Source: an uncultured Oceanospirillaceae bacterium (GTDB lineage Bacteria; Pseudomonadota; Gammaproteobacteria; Pseudomonadales; Balneatricaceae). Taken from it: 64,000 bases of DNA. Position 1 is the first letter of the stretch; each line of letters opens with the position of its first letter. Position numbers and translations under genes: made by a program. This document shows, one piece after another, positions 8,365 through 17,287 of the stretch. Under the pieces are notes generated by a model, which was not told the origin of the DNA, searched no databases, and saw nothing but the letters and a program-made list of their open reading frames with translations. The stretch is from NCBI GenBank assembly GCA_913057435.1, contig CAJXNY010000019.1, forward strand, positions 1 through 64,000, in the 5' to 3' direction.

Positions 8365-9264
8365 TTAACTGAGCATCTCCGGGCCATGCTGGCGCAGGAA
8401 ATCCAGAAACAGCTTTACCCGGTAAGGTAGATGTTTACGGGTTGGGTAGATGCCGTAAATACTGGGTGTGGGGAACGTCATAATGCCTGTTAACGGGGTT
8501 AACTCGCCTGTTGCAACAGAGGGCCGGGCAAACAGCTCGGGTATCATTGCAATGCCCATCCCTGCAGCACATGCCTGAATAAGGCACTGTGTATTGGGGA
8601 GTACCAGCGCCCATTGCTGGCGAAAATTTACCTGCTTTCCATCCTCCATCGCTGTCCAGTAATCGCCATACTTACTGCCCCCAAAATGCAGACAGTCATG
8701 CTGTTTCAGCGCGTCTCTACAGGTCGGTTTACCACGTGCCTCCAGATAGTCCTCTGACGCATAGAGGCCAAAGGTTGTGCTGCCAATTTTTGTGGCAACC
8801 ATCGATGAGTCATCAAGCTCAAAGGCGACCCGAATGGAGAGGTCAATTTTCTCCTTCACCAGGTCCAGCGGTGTGCTCGACAGGTTGAGGTCAAAGCGGA
8901 TATCCGGGTATTTCTGTCGGAATGTTTTGATCAGATTGATCAGAAACGGGCTTCCCAGTCCATCCGGGGCCGTGAGGCGAATCAGCCCGGTGGGTCGGCT
9001 CTGGTGAGCGCTGGTGACAGATTCTTCCAGCGCTTGCACATCGGCAAGAATACGCAGACAGCCCTCGTAATAAGCGGTGCCACCCGGGGTTAATTCCATC
9101 CGCCGGGTGCTGCGATTGAACAGCATGAACCCGATATCTTTTTCCATCGCAGCGATGCGACGCCCCACCATGGCGGGGGTCAGATCAACGGCCTGTGCTG
9201 CCTGGGCAAAGTTACCTTTTTCAACCACCGCTGAGAGGAGCTGCATATCACTGAATTTATTCAC
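8365..9264 (-). CDS. LysR-family transcriptional regulator
   Basis: From GTG 9264 the protein has 299 residues, the normal LysR length. The N-terminal winged helix is visible (MQLLSAVVEKGNFAQAAQAV ... VGRRIAAMEKDIG..LFNRSTRRMELTPGG), followed by a periplasmic-binding-protein-like effector domain. GTG 9264 has an AAAGG Shine-Dalgarno at good spacing. An upstream ATG would add 46 residues unlike the family. It is divergent from the cupin and MBL-hydrolase genes with a spacer of about 110 bp, the classic layout for a LysR protein controlling the divergent operon and itself. The effector cannot be read from sequence. Confidence 0.9.
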   Translation of the reverse strand: MNKFSDMQLLSAVVEKGNFAQAAQAVDLTPAMVGRRIAAMEKDIGFMLFNRSTRRMELTPGGTAYYEGCLRILADVQALEESVTSAHQSRPTGLIRLTAPDGLGSPFLINLIKTFRQKYPDIRFDLNLSSTPLDLVKEKIDLSIRVAFELDDSSMVATKIGSTTFGLYASEDYLEARGKPTCRDALKQHDCLHFGGSKYGDYWTAMEDGKQVNFRQQWALVLPNTQCLIQACAAGMGIAMIPELFARPSVATGELTPLTGIMTFPTPSIYGIYPTRKHLPYRVKLFLDFLRQHGPEMLS

Positions 9265-9373
9265 TCGATACCTTTTATATAGTTTTAATATATTTTTACC
9301 GTAATTGTTTATCAATAGTATCGCATTTAAGCTGGTTCCAGATGTATTGCCAAGTATCACTGGAGACGTTGCT
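9265..9373. promoter_or_regulatory. divergent lysR / cupin control region
   Basis: An AT-rich 109-bp spacer between divergent starts, where LysR-type operators and both promoters would be expected. I cannot assign a specific T-N11-A operator with confidence. Confidence 0.4.
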
Positions 9374-9829
9374 ATGAATACCGGCACAGTTATCACTGAC
9401 ATTGAACGTACCCGAGCACGCCATAATGTTGCTCTGCTGGGTGCTGAAACCGATCAGCAATTATCTTTACGTGTGCAGGAAGTGGCACCTGGTGAAGGTC
9501 CCCCCTTACATATGCACCATGACCAGGCGGAAACATTTCATGTGATGAGCGGTACTTTCCGGTTTCGCGTGGGCGATCAGGAGATGACTGCAGGGCCAGG
9601 GCTGACTGTACATGTCCCCAAAGGGACGCCACACAGCTTTATTTATGAAGGCCTGCAGGCGAACGGCCAGCTGATCAGCATCCTGACGCCGGGCCTGCAC
9701 GATGGTTTTATCCGCAACATCCCCCAGGCACAGGCCTGCGGGGCCAGCAATGACGAGCTGGCCGCGATGGCTGAGCGCTATGGCGCAACAATTATTGGCC
9801 CCGGCCTTACCCCTGCTTCTGAGACTTGA
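9374..9829 (+). CDS. cupin-domain protein
   Basis: From ATG 9374 the protein has 151 residues. It has one cupin beta-barrel with the metal-binding motif: His46, His48 and Glu53 (PPLHMHHDQAETFHVMSG), and His87 in the second motif (PKGTPHSFIY). Cupins of this type bind one metal and may be dioxygenases, isomerases or sensors. A GGAG ribosome binding site lies 8 nt upstream; an upstream ATG at 9305 would read through the regulatory spacer and was rejected. It is divergent from the LysR gene and followed 32 nt later by the secreted MBL-fold hydrolase, so the three genes probably act on one compound. The substrate is unknown. Confidence 0.85.
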   Translation: MNTGTVITDIERTRARHNVALLGAETDQQLSLRVQEVAPGEGPPLHMHHDQAETFHVMSGTFRFRVGDQEMTAGPGLTVHVPKGTPHSFIYEGLQANGQLISILTPGLHDGFIRNIPQAQACGASNDELAAMAERYGATIIGPGLTPASET

Positions 9830-9861
9830 CGCTCGTTCCGTACATACAGGATTTATGCAGT

Positions 9862-10677
9862 ATGAAATCACTTATTAAGCTCACCGCTCTGTCATGTCTG
9901 ATTGGGGCCGCCGGTATCAGTCAGGCCGCTGGGGATTTTAATCCCGCGAAGCCGAATATGACCCGCCTGAAGGAAGGGGTGTATCAATATTCTCAGTTTT
10001 TCTATAACAGCCTGGTGGTGATCAGTGATGCCGGAGTCATTGTGACCGACCCTTCCGGGGCGGTGCGCGCGGCTGCGATGCGCAAGGAGATCAATAAGCT
10101 GACGGATAAGCCGGTGACCAAAGTGATCTATTCACATGATCATTTTGACCACTCCCGTGGCGGCCAGATTTTCAAGGATGAGGGCGCTGAGTTTATCGCC
10201 CAGCCGGACATCACTTATCAAAATAGTATGCGTGTAACGGTCGGCGGCAAGCAGCTCGATCTGCACTATTACGGCCCCAATGATGGTACCTGCATGAGTG
10301 TGATGCATATGCCGCAGGACAAGCTGTTATTTGCTGTGGACTGGCATCTGCCGGGTTATGTGAATGAACCTCACCGCCTGCCATCACACAACTACGTTGC
10401 CATCCTCAATACATTTAAACGTGTGCGCAGCGAGCTGGCGTTTGACACCGTGATCAGCGGTCACGGACCGGGCTCATCTGTGGCACTGTTTGAAGAAGAT
10501 TACCGCTTTGTGCAGGCACTCTTCGATGCTGTCTGGCAGGGGATGCAGGCGGGCAAAACAACCGAAGAGTTGAAACAGTCCGTTAAACTGCCGAAGTTCA
10601 GTCACTGGCGGGGGTATGAACAGAACCTGCCAGCCCATGTTGAGCGGATGGCCTATTCAATCTGGCACGGCAACTGA
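9862..10677 (+). CDS. exported metallo-beta-lactamase-fold hydrolase
   Basis: From ATG 9862 the protein has 271 residues. A signal peptide ends near SQAAG (residues 20-24). The zinc-binding motif HxHxDH is intact at residues 92-97 (HDHFDH), with downstream histidines in GHGPG as in the family. It is likely a periplasmic hydrolase of the SoxH/quinoprotein-relay-associated MBL type, though the substrate cannot be read. It follows the cupin gene closely, shares its LysR-type regulator, and its last 62 bases overlap only non-coding frames of the next gene's upstream region. Confidence 0.85.
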   Translation: MKSLIKLTALSCLIGAAGISQAAGDFNPAKPNMTRLKEGVYQYSQFFYNSLVVISDAGVIVTDPSGAVRAAAMRKEINKLTDKPVTKVIYSHDHFDHSRGGQIFKDEGAEFIAQPDITYQNSMRVTVGGKQLDLHYYGPNDGTCMSVMHMPQDKLLFAVDWHLPGYVNEPHRLPSHNYVAILNTFKRVRSELAFDTVISGHGPGSSVALFEEDYRFVQALFDAVWQGMQAGKTTEELKQSVKLPKFSHWRGYEQNLPAHVERMAYSIWHGN

Positions 10678-10759
10678 ATGGCGTGGGCGCGCCGCAGGGC
10701 GAGTGTATGAATATGTCTCAGTGTATAGCAAGGGTTGCCTTGATGAGTGGATGGCCGAA

Positions 10760-11452
10760 ATGAAACTGTATGTGTTTGATAGCTGCCCGTATTGTGTGCG
10801 GGTCCGGGCGCTGGCTGGTTTGAAGGGCATCCGCTGTGAGCTGGTATTTCCGGTAGCGGGTTCGCTACCCGCGGTACTGGGCGGCCGGGTCGCCCGCTAC
10901 AGTGTGCCCGTTCTTGAATATCAGGTGGCTGGTATGACAGAGCCTGCATATCTGCAGGAAAGTGGCGCGATTATTCAGTTGCTGGATCAGCTTGATCAGC
11001 AACCGGTGTTTGCACATTACGAGATCAGCAAGGGCCTGAACCAGTGGATAAAAAGTACCCGACCATTACTGGACCCATTATGTTACCCGCGCATGAGGCT
11101 GCTCGACCTTCCTGAGCTGGCCTCACCAGAAGCGCTGAAGTACTTCAATGAATCCCGGGCGCAGCGCTTAGGGATGCCGTTAGCCCGGGCACTTGAGGAA
11201 ACAGCGGCTTTCACTACCTTGCTGGCAGAGCCGCTGACAGCCATTGCTGAATATTTGGATATGGAGTCATACTTTGATGGCAGCCGCGCGATTACGGTTG
11301 ATGACCTCTATGCCTTTGCTGAACTGCGCATCCTGTTAATGGTGCAGGAGCTAGCGCTACCCGGCGTGCTTAATAACTATTTGCAGGCGCTAAGCCGGGA
11401 TTGCAGCGTTCGGCTGTACCCCCGGATTAACCGTTTCGGCGACGCCAGCTGA
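10760..11452 (+). CDS. grxB: glutaredoxin 2 (GST-like Grx)
   Basis: From ATG 10760 the protein has 230 residues. It starts with the glutaredoxin active site CPYC (Cys9-Cys12) in MKLYVFDSCPYC, followed by a thioredoxin fold and an all-helical C-terminal domain, the two-domain plan of the GrxB family (about 215 residues in E. coli). It reduces protein disulfides or mixed glutathione disulfides in the cytoplasm. The long N-terminal extension possible from 10616 overlaps the MBL gene and does not belong to the family. ATG 10751 is an alternative start three codons earlier. Confidence 0.85.
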   Translation: MKLYVFDSCPYCVRVRALAGLKGIRCELVFPVAGSLPAVLGGRVARYSVPVLEYQVAGMTEPAYLQESGAIIQLLDQLDQQPVFAHYEISKGLNQWIKSTRPLLDPLCYPRMRLLDLPELASPEALKYFNESRAQRLGMPLARALEETAAFTTLLAEPLTAIAEYLDMESYFDGSRAITVDDLYAFAELRILLMVQELALPGVLNNYLQALSRDCSVRLYPRINRFGDAS

Positions 11453-11511
11453 GGTGGGTGTTATGGTTACCAGCCGTTTGCGTATGCCAGACGATGAGAA
11501 TGAGAGGAATA

Positions 11512-11649
11512 ATGACTAAGCGCACCTGTAAGTCAGAAGAGTTTTATGTGCTCCGGTGCATGGAGGCTGACATAAGTTCGGTTACTTTTATAAGGTCATG
11601 TTATGCCCTGAGCCATGAGGCCGTGACGATGCCGCAGGTGAAATTCTGA
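11512..11649 (+). CDS. possible small leader protein, 45 aa, coupled to the MFS gene
   Basis: A 45-residue frame has a good GAGAGGA ribosome binding site 5 nt before ATG 11512 and ends in TGA, which overlaps the ATG of the Bcr/CflA-type exporter (ATGA at 11647-11651). The overlap suggests translational coupling. The sequence contains three cysteines and no recognised domain. It could be a leader peptide that tunes exporter expression, or a chance open frame. Confidence 0.3.
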   Translation: MTKRTCKSEEFYVLRCMEADISSVTFIRSCYALSHEAVTMPQVKF

Positions 11650-12839
11650 TGAATCCCCCTTTACTGCCACTAATCCTGATCTTCTCGCTGGTGCCGCTGA
11701 GTCCGTTGGGGATCGATATCTACCTGCCTTCTATTCCACAGATGATGGAGGCGTTTCAGGCGACGGATAATGATCTGAAACTGACGATCTCCATCTTTAT
11801 CTTTGCCCTGGGCATCGGCCAGCTGGTGGCGGGGCCGATATCTGATCGTTATGGCCGTAAAACCTCGGCGCTGCAGGGGCTGGGGCTTTACGCCCTGGGC
11901 AGCCTTGCGGTGGCGGTTGCACCGTCGATTACGCTGCTTTATGCCGCGCGGATATTGCAGGGCCTGGGGGCGGCTTTCACCATGGTGACGGCCATGGCCT
12001 GGGTACGGGATAACTATGAAGGCGAGGCGGCGGGGAAGTGGCTCAGTTATATGGGCGGGATGACCAGTGTGATCCCGACCGTCGCACCGATGCTGGGGGG
12101 CTTGCTGGCGCTGGTATGGGGCTGGCAGTCGGGTTTTGTGCTGACCGGGGTGGTTGCGATATTACTGTTTGTGTTGGCAGCCGTGGTGCTGGAAGGACCA
12201 CCGCCGGTATCAGTACGGGCAGATCACGAGGAGCCCACGCGGCTTGGCAGTAACCTGAAAGCGATCGCTACCAATGGCCAGTTTCGAATCTACAGTCTGG
12301 CCAATGTGTTCAGTTTTGCGGGCCTGTTAACCTACATCGCTACCGCACCGATTGTGGCGATGAAGGAAGGGGGGCTGAGTGAGATCGGCTTTGCCATTGC
12401 CTTTGGCATTGTCGGGCTGTTTCAGATGCTGATGAGTTTTCTTGCACCCAGAATTGTTTCCAGACTGGGCCAGCGGCAAACCATAAGAGCCGGGCTGGCG
12501 GTGTCGGTGCTGGGCGGCGTTGGGTTACTGCTGGTGCCTGATTCTGCCACGCAGGCCTTTTTTGCCCTGGCAACACTGGGGTGTGCCGGGTTCAGCGTGC
12601 TGGCGGGAACGGCTATCTCATTAAACCTGCAGCCTTTTGGCTATTGTGCCGGACTTGCCGCGTCGATTGATGGGTGTCTGAGAATGGTCGGTGGGGCAGC
12701 CATTGCCGCCATGCTGGGGTTTGTTGGCCTGAGCAGTGTGCAGACCCTTGCGGCAGCGCTGTTGCTGGCACTGATACCGTTGTTGCTAGTGATCAATGAT
12801 ATTCGTGGCCGGGAAGGGGTCGCTGGGGAGAAAGCCTGA
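11649..12839 (+). CDS. Bcr/CflA-family MFS drug efflux transporter
   Basis: A 396-residue protein with 12 predicted membrane segments. The start (LSPLGIDIYLPSIPQM) and motif A between TM2 and TM3 (GPISDRYGRK) are typical of the Bcr/CflA DHA1 drug-proton antiporters, as is RILQGLGAAFTMV. It would export small toxic molecules or amino-acid derivatives. The start overlaps a 45-codon frame, and no regulator gene is adjacent. The gene is convergent with ndh, with a strong hairpin between them. Confidence 0.9.
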   Translation: MNPPLLPLILIFSLVPLSPLGIDIYLPSIPQMMEAFQATDNDLKLTISIFIFALGIGQLVAGPISDRYGRKTSALQGLGLYALGSLAVAVAPSITLLYAARILQGLGAAFTMVTAMAWVRDNYEGEAAGKWLSYMGGMTSVIPTVAPMLGGLLALVWGWQSGFVLTGVVAILLFVLAAVVLEGPPPVSVRADHEEPTRLGSNLKAIATNGQFRIYSLANVFSFAGLLTYIATAPIVAMKEGGLSEIGFAIAFGIVGLFQMLMSFLAPRIVSRLGQRQTIRAGLAVSVLGGVGLLLVPDSATQAFFALATLGCAGFSVLAGTAISLNLQPFGYCAGLAASIDGCLRMVGGAAIAAMLGFVGLSSVQTLAAALLLALIPLLLVINDIRGREGVAGEKA

Positions 12840-12860
12840 CCGGTTATCGTCAGGCTGTTG

Positions 12861-12884
12861 AGCCAGCACATTGTTGTGCTGGCT
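12861..12884. terminator. hairpin between convergent MFS and ndh genes
   Basis: A perfect 9-bp stem AGCCAGCAC / GTGCTGGCT has a 6-nt loop and could be extended by CGTC (12848-12851) with GACG (12884-12887). It sits between two converging stops but lacks a T-tract on either side, so its terminator role is tentative. Confidence 0.45.
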
Positions 12885-12902
12885 GACGCAGATGGCGGGC
12901 TG

Positions 12903-14192
12903 TCAGTGCAGTTTCATCTTGGGCCGCACTACTTTGCCGATCTTCTCAGCGACAATCACCAGCATCGCTTTGGCCCAGCCATGGATGGCGATCTGGTGCA
13001 TGCGATACAGCGACATGTACACCACGCGGGCGATACGGCCTTCAATAAACATATTATCGCCGGTCAGATTTCCCATCAGGCTGCCCACGGTGCTGTAGCG
13101 GCTGAGGTTGACCAGTGAACCGTGGTCTTTATAAATATAACTTTGCTGTGGTTTGCCTTTACGCAGCAGGCCGATGTTTTTGCGTACCTGGTCGGCCATC
13201 TGGTGGGCGGACTGGGCCCGTGGCGGCACCCAGCTGCCATCGGGCTGTTCGCAGCCACAGCAGTCGCCAATCACGTAAATATCGTCATGGCGGGTGCTTT
13301 GTAATGTGGGCCGGACAATAATCTGGTTATTGCGGGTCAGCTCAAAGGCGTCCAGTTGTGACAGGAAATCGGGGGCTTTGACCCCGGCTGCCCAGATCAT
13401 CATATCGGCGTTGATACTCTCGCCATCAGCGGTCTGAAAGCCTTCAGCCGTGGCGGATTGAACCTTGACGTTTTCCCGTACGGCAACCCCCAGTTTGACC
13501 AGCGCCTGACGTGCAGCCAGTGCGATACGGTCGGGCAGGGCGGGCAGGATTCGTGGGCCCGCTTCAATCAGACTGATCTTCAGCTGGCTGGCGGTGATAT
13601 TGGGCATGCCGTACGACTTGATCAGTTCAGTGACGTGATACAGCTCGGCCGACAGCTCGACCCCCGTGGCACCGCCGCCAACAATGGCGATATGCAGTTT
13701 ATCTACGTCAGGTTGCTGATTAATACGCAGGAAATTATTCAGCAGGGCATCATGAAAGCGCCCAGCCTGTTTATGGGAGTCGAGAAAAAAGCAGTGTTCA
13801 GCCACACCGGGGGTGCCAAAATCATTGCTGACACTGCCGATCGCCATCACCAGGGTGTCGTAACTGAGAGTGCGTTCAGGTAACACCTGATTGCCCTCTT
13901 CATCGAAGGTCGCCCGCAACTGGACGGTTTTTTCCTCAGCATTCAGGCCACAAAATTCGCCCAGCTGGAAGTTGTAGCAATGCTTTGCTGCATGGGCGTG
14001 ATAAACCACCCCATCGGTGTTGATATCCAGTGAACCAGTGGCGACCTCATGCAACAACGGCTTCCAGATATGGGAGCGGTTTCTATCCACCAGGGTGATG
14101 TCTGCTGTGCCTTTCTTGCCGTACTGGTGGCCCAGCCGGGTTGCCAGTTCAAGACCGCCTGCGCCGCCTCCAATAATGATAATTTTAGACAT
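12903..14192 (-). CDS. ndh: type II NADH:quinone dehydrogenase (NDH-2)
   Basis: A 429-residue flavoprotein with the FAD-binding start IIIIGGGAGGLELATRLG, the NADH-binding GGGATGVELSAEL, the conserved AQSAHQMADQV region and the C-terminal YKDHGSLVNLSRYSTVGSL stretch of bacterial Ndh. It oxidises NADH and reduces ubiquinone at the inner face of the membrane without pumping protons. The C-terminal amphipathic region serves as the membrane anchor. A GAGGA ribosome binding site precedes ATG 14192. It stands alone as a transcription unit. Confidence 0.95.
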   Translation of the reverse strand: MSKIIIIGGGAGGLELATRLGHQYGKKGTADITLVDRNRSHIWKPLLHEVATGSLDINTDGVVYHAHAAKHCYNFQLGEFCGLNAEEKTVQLRATFDEEGNQVLPERTLSYDTLVMAIGSVSNDFGTPGVAEHCFFLDSHKQAGRFHDALLNNFLRINQQPDVDKLHIAIVGGGATGVELSAELYHVTELIKSYGMPNITASQLKISLIEAGPRILPALPDRIALAARQALVKLGVAVRENVKVQSATAEGFQTADGESINADMMIWAAGVKAPDFLSQLDAFELTRNNQIIVRPTLQSTRHDDIYVIGDCCGCEQPDGSWVPPRAQSAHQMADQVRKNIGLLRKGKPQQSYIYKDHGSLVNLSRYSTVGSLMGNLTGDNMFIEGRIARVVYMSLYRMHQIAIHGWAKAMLVIVAEKIGKVVRPKMKLH

Positions 14193-14480
14193 GGATTTAA
14201 TCCTCAGAATGATATGGGATTAGGCATGCTGCGCCTGCACAATCCGATACACTCTTCAGGCCGGTTAAAATCGACTTTGGTCGAACAGACTTTGAGCGTT
14301 AACGCCAGGTTTGTAAAGGGCATTTGAGGACTCATTCATTACTGCCGGGGTCTTACATCAGCGGTAGCAGATTATTAAGGCCGGGTATGTAAGGGCGCTG
14401 GCAGACTGCTGTTCAGGCTATGATGGACGCGCAGAGAGTCCTGCTGTTATGTGGCGGGTTTTGTAGATGAGGAGATGAAA

Positions 14481-15512
14481 ATGAACATAAACCGGACTGA
14501 TCTTGAGCAGGCTGCCGGGCAGGGATTGTTGAACACTGAGCAGGTTGAGCCGCTCTATCAGTACCTGTGTGCCGGGCAAAACCCGGATACCCGCTTTAAT
14601 CTGACCAATACCCTGTATTACCTGGGCGGTTTTCTGGCGATAGGTGCACTGAGCCTGTTTATGAACCTTGGCTGGGAGCAGTTCGGTGGCTGGGGCATCG
14701 TGGCGATCTGTGGGTTATACGCACTGGGTGGGCTGGCGCTGACGGAAGCCATGGGCAAACGTCAGCTGGAGTTACCCGCTGCGCTGGCGGCGGTTTTTGT
14801 TGTGGTGCTGACGCCGCTGGCGATCTATGGCGTTCAGCAGGGCATGGGCTGGTGGGATAAAAACCTTGAGTACCGGGATTATCATCGGCTGGTTCAGCCA
14901 CTGTGGTTGTGGATGGAGCTGGGCACCCTGGCCGTGGGCGGGCTGATTTTTGTTCGCTATCGCTACCCACTGCTAGTGATGCCGCTGGCGGTGACGCTCT
15001 GGTATCTGTCGCTGGATCTGGCTGACTGGCTGACCGGGAACCAGGTAGGGTTTCGCCAGCAGGCCTGGCTGACCATGTGGTTTGGCCTGGTCATTCTGAC
15101 GCTGGCAGCCACCGTGGACTGGTGCAGTGATCACCGTTTTGATTATGCCTGGTGGCTGTACCTGGCCGGGGTGGTCGCCTTCTGGGGTGGCCTGAGTGTT
15201 CAGGACAGTGACAGCGAGCTGTCGCGCTTCGCTTACTGCTGCATCAACCTGGTGCTGATGTGGCTGGGGATTATTCTGCAGCGGCGGGTATTTATGCTGT
15301 TTGGTACCCTGGGCGTGTCGATCTATCTGGGCCATCTGGCCTGGACGGTGTTTGAAGACAGCTGGCTGTTTCCCATCGTGCTGACCCTGTTTGGATTAGC
15401 AGTGGTTTATCTGGGTGTATTGTGGCAGCGCAATGAAATGCGTATTTCTACGGCATTGCGCGCGGTTTTACCGCTGAAACTCCGTAACCGACTGGAACGA
15501 AGAGGGCATTAG
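14481..15512 (+). CDS. DUF2157-type integral membrane protein
   Basis: From ATG 14481 the protein has 343 residues. A short soluble N-terminal helix pair (DLEQAAGQGLLNTEQVEPLYQYL) precedes about nine or ten hydrophobic segments, the architecture of DUF2157 proteins. AGGAG sits 6 nt before ATG 14481; an alternative ATG at 14475 is too close to that site. The C-terminus is basic (KLRNRLERRGH) and probably cytoplasmic. The function is unknown. It is next to, but not clearly operonic with, the GNAT gene 80 nt downstream. Confidence 0.75.
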   Translation: MNINRTDLEQAAGQGLLNTEQVEPLYQYLCAGQNPDTRFNLTNTLYYLGGFLAIGALSLFMNLGWEQFGGWGIVAICGLYALGGLALTEAMGKRQLELPAALAAVFVVVLTPLAIYGVQQGMGWWDKNLEYRDYHRLVQPLWLWMELGTLAVGGLIFVRYRYPLLVMPLAVTLWYLSLDLADWLTGNQVGFRQQAWLTMWFGLVILTLAATVDWCSDHRFDYAWWLYLAGVVAFWGGLSVQDSDSELSRFAYCCINLVLMWLGIILQRRVFMLFGTLGVSIYLGHLAWTVFEDSWLFPIVLTLFGLAVVYLGVLWQRNEMRISTALRAVLPLKLRNRLERRGH

Positions 15513-15592
15513 CGGCAAACTGGCCCATTGTGCAGCGCTTATCGGTTAACGCTGTACAGGGCCAGAGTTGTTTGAAAAGGTGAAAGGAAGTC

Positions 15593-16072
15593 ATGTCTAT
15601 TACGGAAGCGCCTCGGACTGAGGCAGAGCTGCTGGCGGCAATCGTCAGTGAGTCGAATAAAGATGTTGCCCGGCTGTTTGGCCTGACGGCAAGCAATACC
15701 CCGCAACACCCCTCCCTCTGTATATCGGACTGGATTCGGGCCGATTACGATCGGGGCGAGCGTTACTTCCTGTTTCATCAGGGCAAAGATACCGTCGGCT
15801 GTGTGGCCTGTGAACAGCCCGACGAACACACCTTTTACCTGAACCGCCTCTCCGTACTGCCTGCCTGGCGTCACCAGGGGATTGGCGAAAAACTGGTAAA
15901 TCATGTACTGGAACGTGCGCGAGCGCAGGGTGTTGCGCAGGTCAGTGTTGGTATTATTGCAGCGCACACCGTTTTGAAACGCTGGTACATCACACTGGGG
16001 TTCGAAGAGGGTATTACCCGCAGCTTCGATCATCTGCCCTTTGACGTAACCTACCTGCGCTACGTGCTGTAA
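15593..16072 (+). CDS. GNAT-family N-acetyltransferase
   Basis: A 159-residue cytoplasmic enzyme with the GNAT fold. The acetyl-CoA motif A is visible as RLSVLPAWRHQGIGEKLVNHVL, and motif B-like LKRWYITLGFEEG lies near the C-terminus. It transfers an acetyl group from acetyl-CoA to an amine whose identity cannot be read. AGGAAG precedes ATG 15593 at good spacing. Its neighbours (membrane protein, VOC protein, second GNAT on the other strand) suggest a small stress/detoxification neighbourhood rather than a defined pathway. Confidence 0.85.
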   Translation: MSITEAPRTEAELLAAIVSESNKDVARLFGLTASNTPQHPSLCISDWIRADYDRGERYFLFHQGKDTVGCVACEQPDEHTFYLNRLSVLPAWRHQGIGEKLVNHVLERARAQGVAQVSVGIIAAHTVLKRWYITLGFEEGITRSFDHLPFDVTYLRYVL

Positions 16073-16124
16073 GTGCCTGGCCGATAGAGTCAGGTGTCCC
16101 GTTTGCCTTAATATGGATAGAGCG

Positions 16125-16484
16125 ATGGAACAGAATAAAATTAATTACGTTGAGTTCCCGGCTACTGATATTGCCGCCACCAAAGCATTTTTCAGCACGG
16201 TGTTTGGCTGGTCTTTTATCGATTATGGTTCTGAATATGCCTGTTTTACGGAGCAGGGCGTTGATGGCGGTTTCTTCAAATCAGACAAGGTTGCCAGCAC
16301 AGCAACTGGTGCCGCGCTGGTGGTGATGTACAGCAGCTGGCTGGAAGATACAGAAAAAGCCGTGGTGGCAGCCGGTGGCACCATCGTTAAACCCATTTTT
16401 GAATTCCCCGGTGGCCGTCGTTTCCACTTTACCGACCCCAGCGGTAATGAATACGGCGTCTGGACCGATCAGCAGGCGGACTGA
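16125..16484 (+). CDS. VOC (glyoxalase/bleomycin-resistance fold) family protein
   Basis: A protein of 119 residues from ATG 16125, with a possible start four codons earlier. It shows the paired beta-alpha-beta-beta-beta modules of the vicinal oxygen chelate superfamily: NYVEFPATDIAATKAFFSTVFGW at the start and RRFHFTDPSGNEYGVW at the end. Many relatives of this size are annotated glyoxalase-like, and the activity is unproven. A terminator-like hairpin follows. Confidence 0.8.
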   Translation: MEQNKINYVEFPATDIAATKAFFSTVFGWSFIDYGSEYACFTEQGVDGGFFKSDKVASTATGAALVVMYSSWLEDTEKAVVAAGGTIVKPIFEFPGGRRFHFTDPSGNEYGVWTDQQAD

Positions 16485-16504
16485 TTACTGTGTTAACAGT
16501 CGAG

Positions 16505-16540
16505 CCTGGCCGTTGGGCCAGGTTCGTCCCTTTCCCCTCT
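16505..16540 (+). terminator. terminator-like hairpin after the VOC gene
   Basis: A 7-bp stem CCTGGCC / GGCCAGG (16505-16511 with 16516-16522) has a 4-nt loop and is followed by a pyrimidine-rich stretch. It lies between convergent genes. Confidence 0.5.
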
Positions 16541-16556
16541 CGCCAATAACCCCAGA

Positions 16557-17060
16557 TTAATCCAGCCGCTGGGCGGCAATCACTTCATAGCCTGTAAACC
16601 CCTGCGCTTTCCAGAAGGCGTCGGCTTCTTTATTGCCCGGATGCCAGCCGACCTGCAGGCTGATAACACCCTGTGATGTTGCCCAGCGCCGGGCCATCTC
16701 CAGCATTTTACGGGCGATTCCCAGACGACGTTGCTCAGCGTCAACCCAGACACTGACCAGCAGGGCGGTTTCAGGGTCGGCGTAGCCGCTGCGTTCGGTG
16801 ATATAAATACTGAGGGTGCCAACGGGCTGGTCATCCAGCGTGGTGACCAGGATCAGTGAGCTTTCCATTTCCATGCTGTGTTCCAGCATGGTAACGAACT
16901 TTTCCAGTTGCGCTGTTTCATCCGCCGCGCCGAAGGTGGCGGGCGGGTAGCTGTCTATCTGGCGTTGCAGGGTCATCCACATATCGACAATGGCAGGGCC
17001 ATCACTAAACTCGGCTGGGCGGACATCAAGTACAGGTGTTTTCTGGGCAGGCAGTGTCAC
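16557..17060 (-). CDS. GNAT-family N-acetyltransferase (second copy, unrelated subtype)
   Basis: A 167-residue cytoplasmic protein. The acetyl-CoA binding loop appears as SVWVDAEQRRLGIARKMLEMARRWA, and the typical C-terminal element HPGNKEADAFWKAQGFTGYE follows. The target is unknown. It differs in sequence from the GNAT at 15593, so it is not a recent duplicate. GAGAG lies upstream of ATG 17060. It is transcribed divergently from rraA. Confidence 0.85.
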   Translation of the reverse strand: MTLPAQKTPVLDVRPAEFSDGPAIVDMWMTLQRQIDSYPPATFGAADETAQLEKFVTMLEHSMEMESSLILVTTLDDQPVGTLSIYITERSGYADPETALLVSVWVDAEQRRLGIARKMLEMARRWATSQGVISLQVGWHPGNKEADAFWKAQGFTGYEVIAAQRLD

Positions 17061-17287
17061 ATTGACTCTCTATATTGACGCGTCGGGGCAAGGCATTACA
17101 ACGGCCTTCGTCTGGCCGTGTACAGCATCCCTTTTTCGTCGCGGTGCGGTGTATACTCGGGCCTCACTGCTGTTTATAGCAGTGCTTTGAGCCCTGGCGA
17201 ATATCGCCATTTAATACGACTTTGTCAGCTAATGGTACAAATTAGTATGCAAGGTTGATCGATTGGAAACCGAACGAGGATTTAGAT

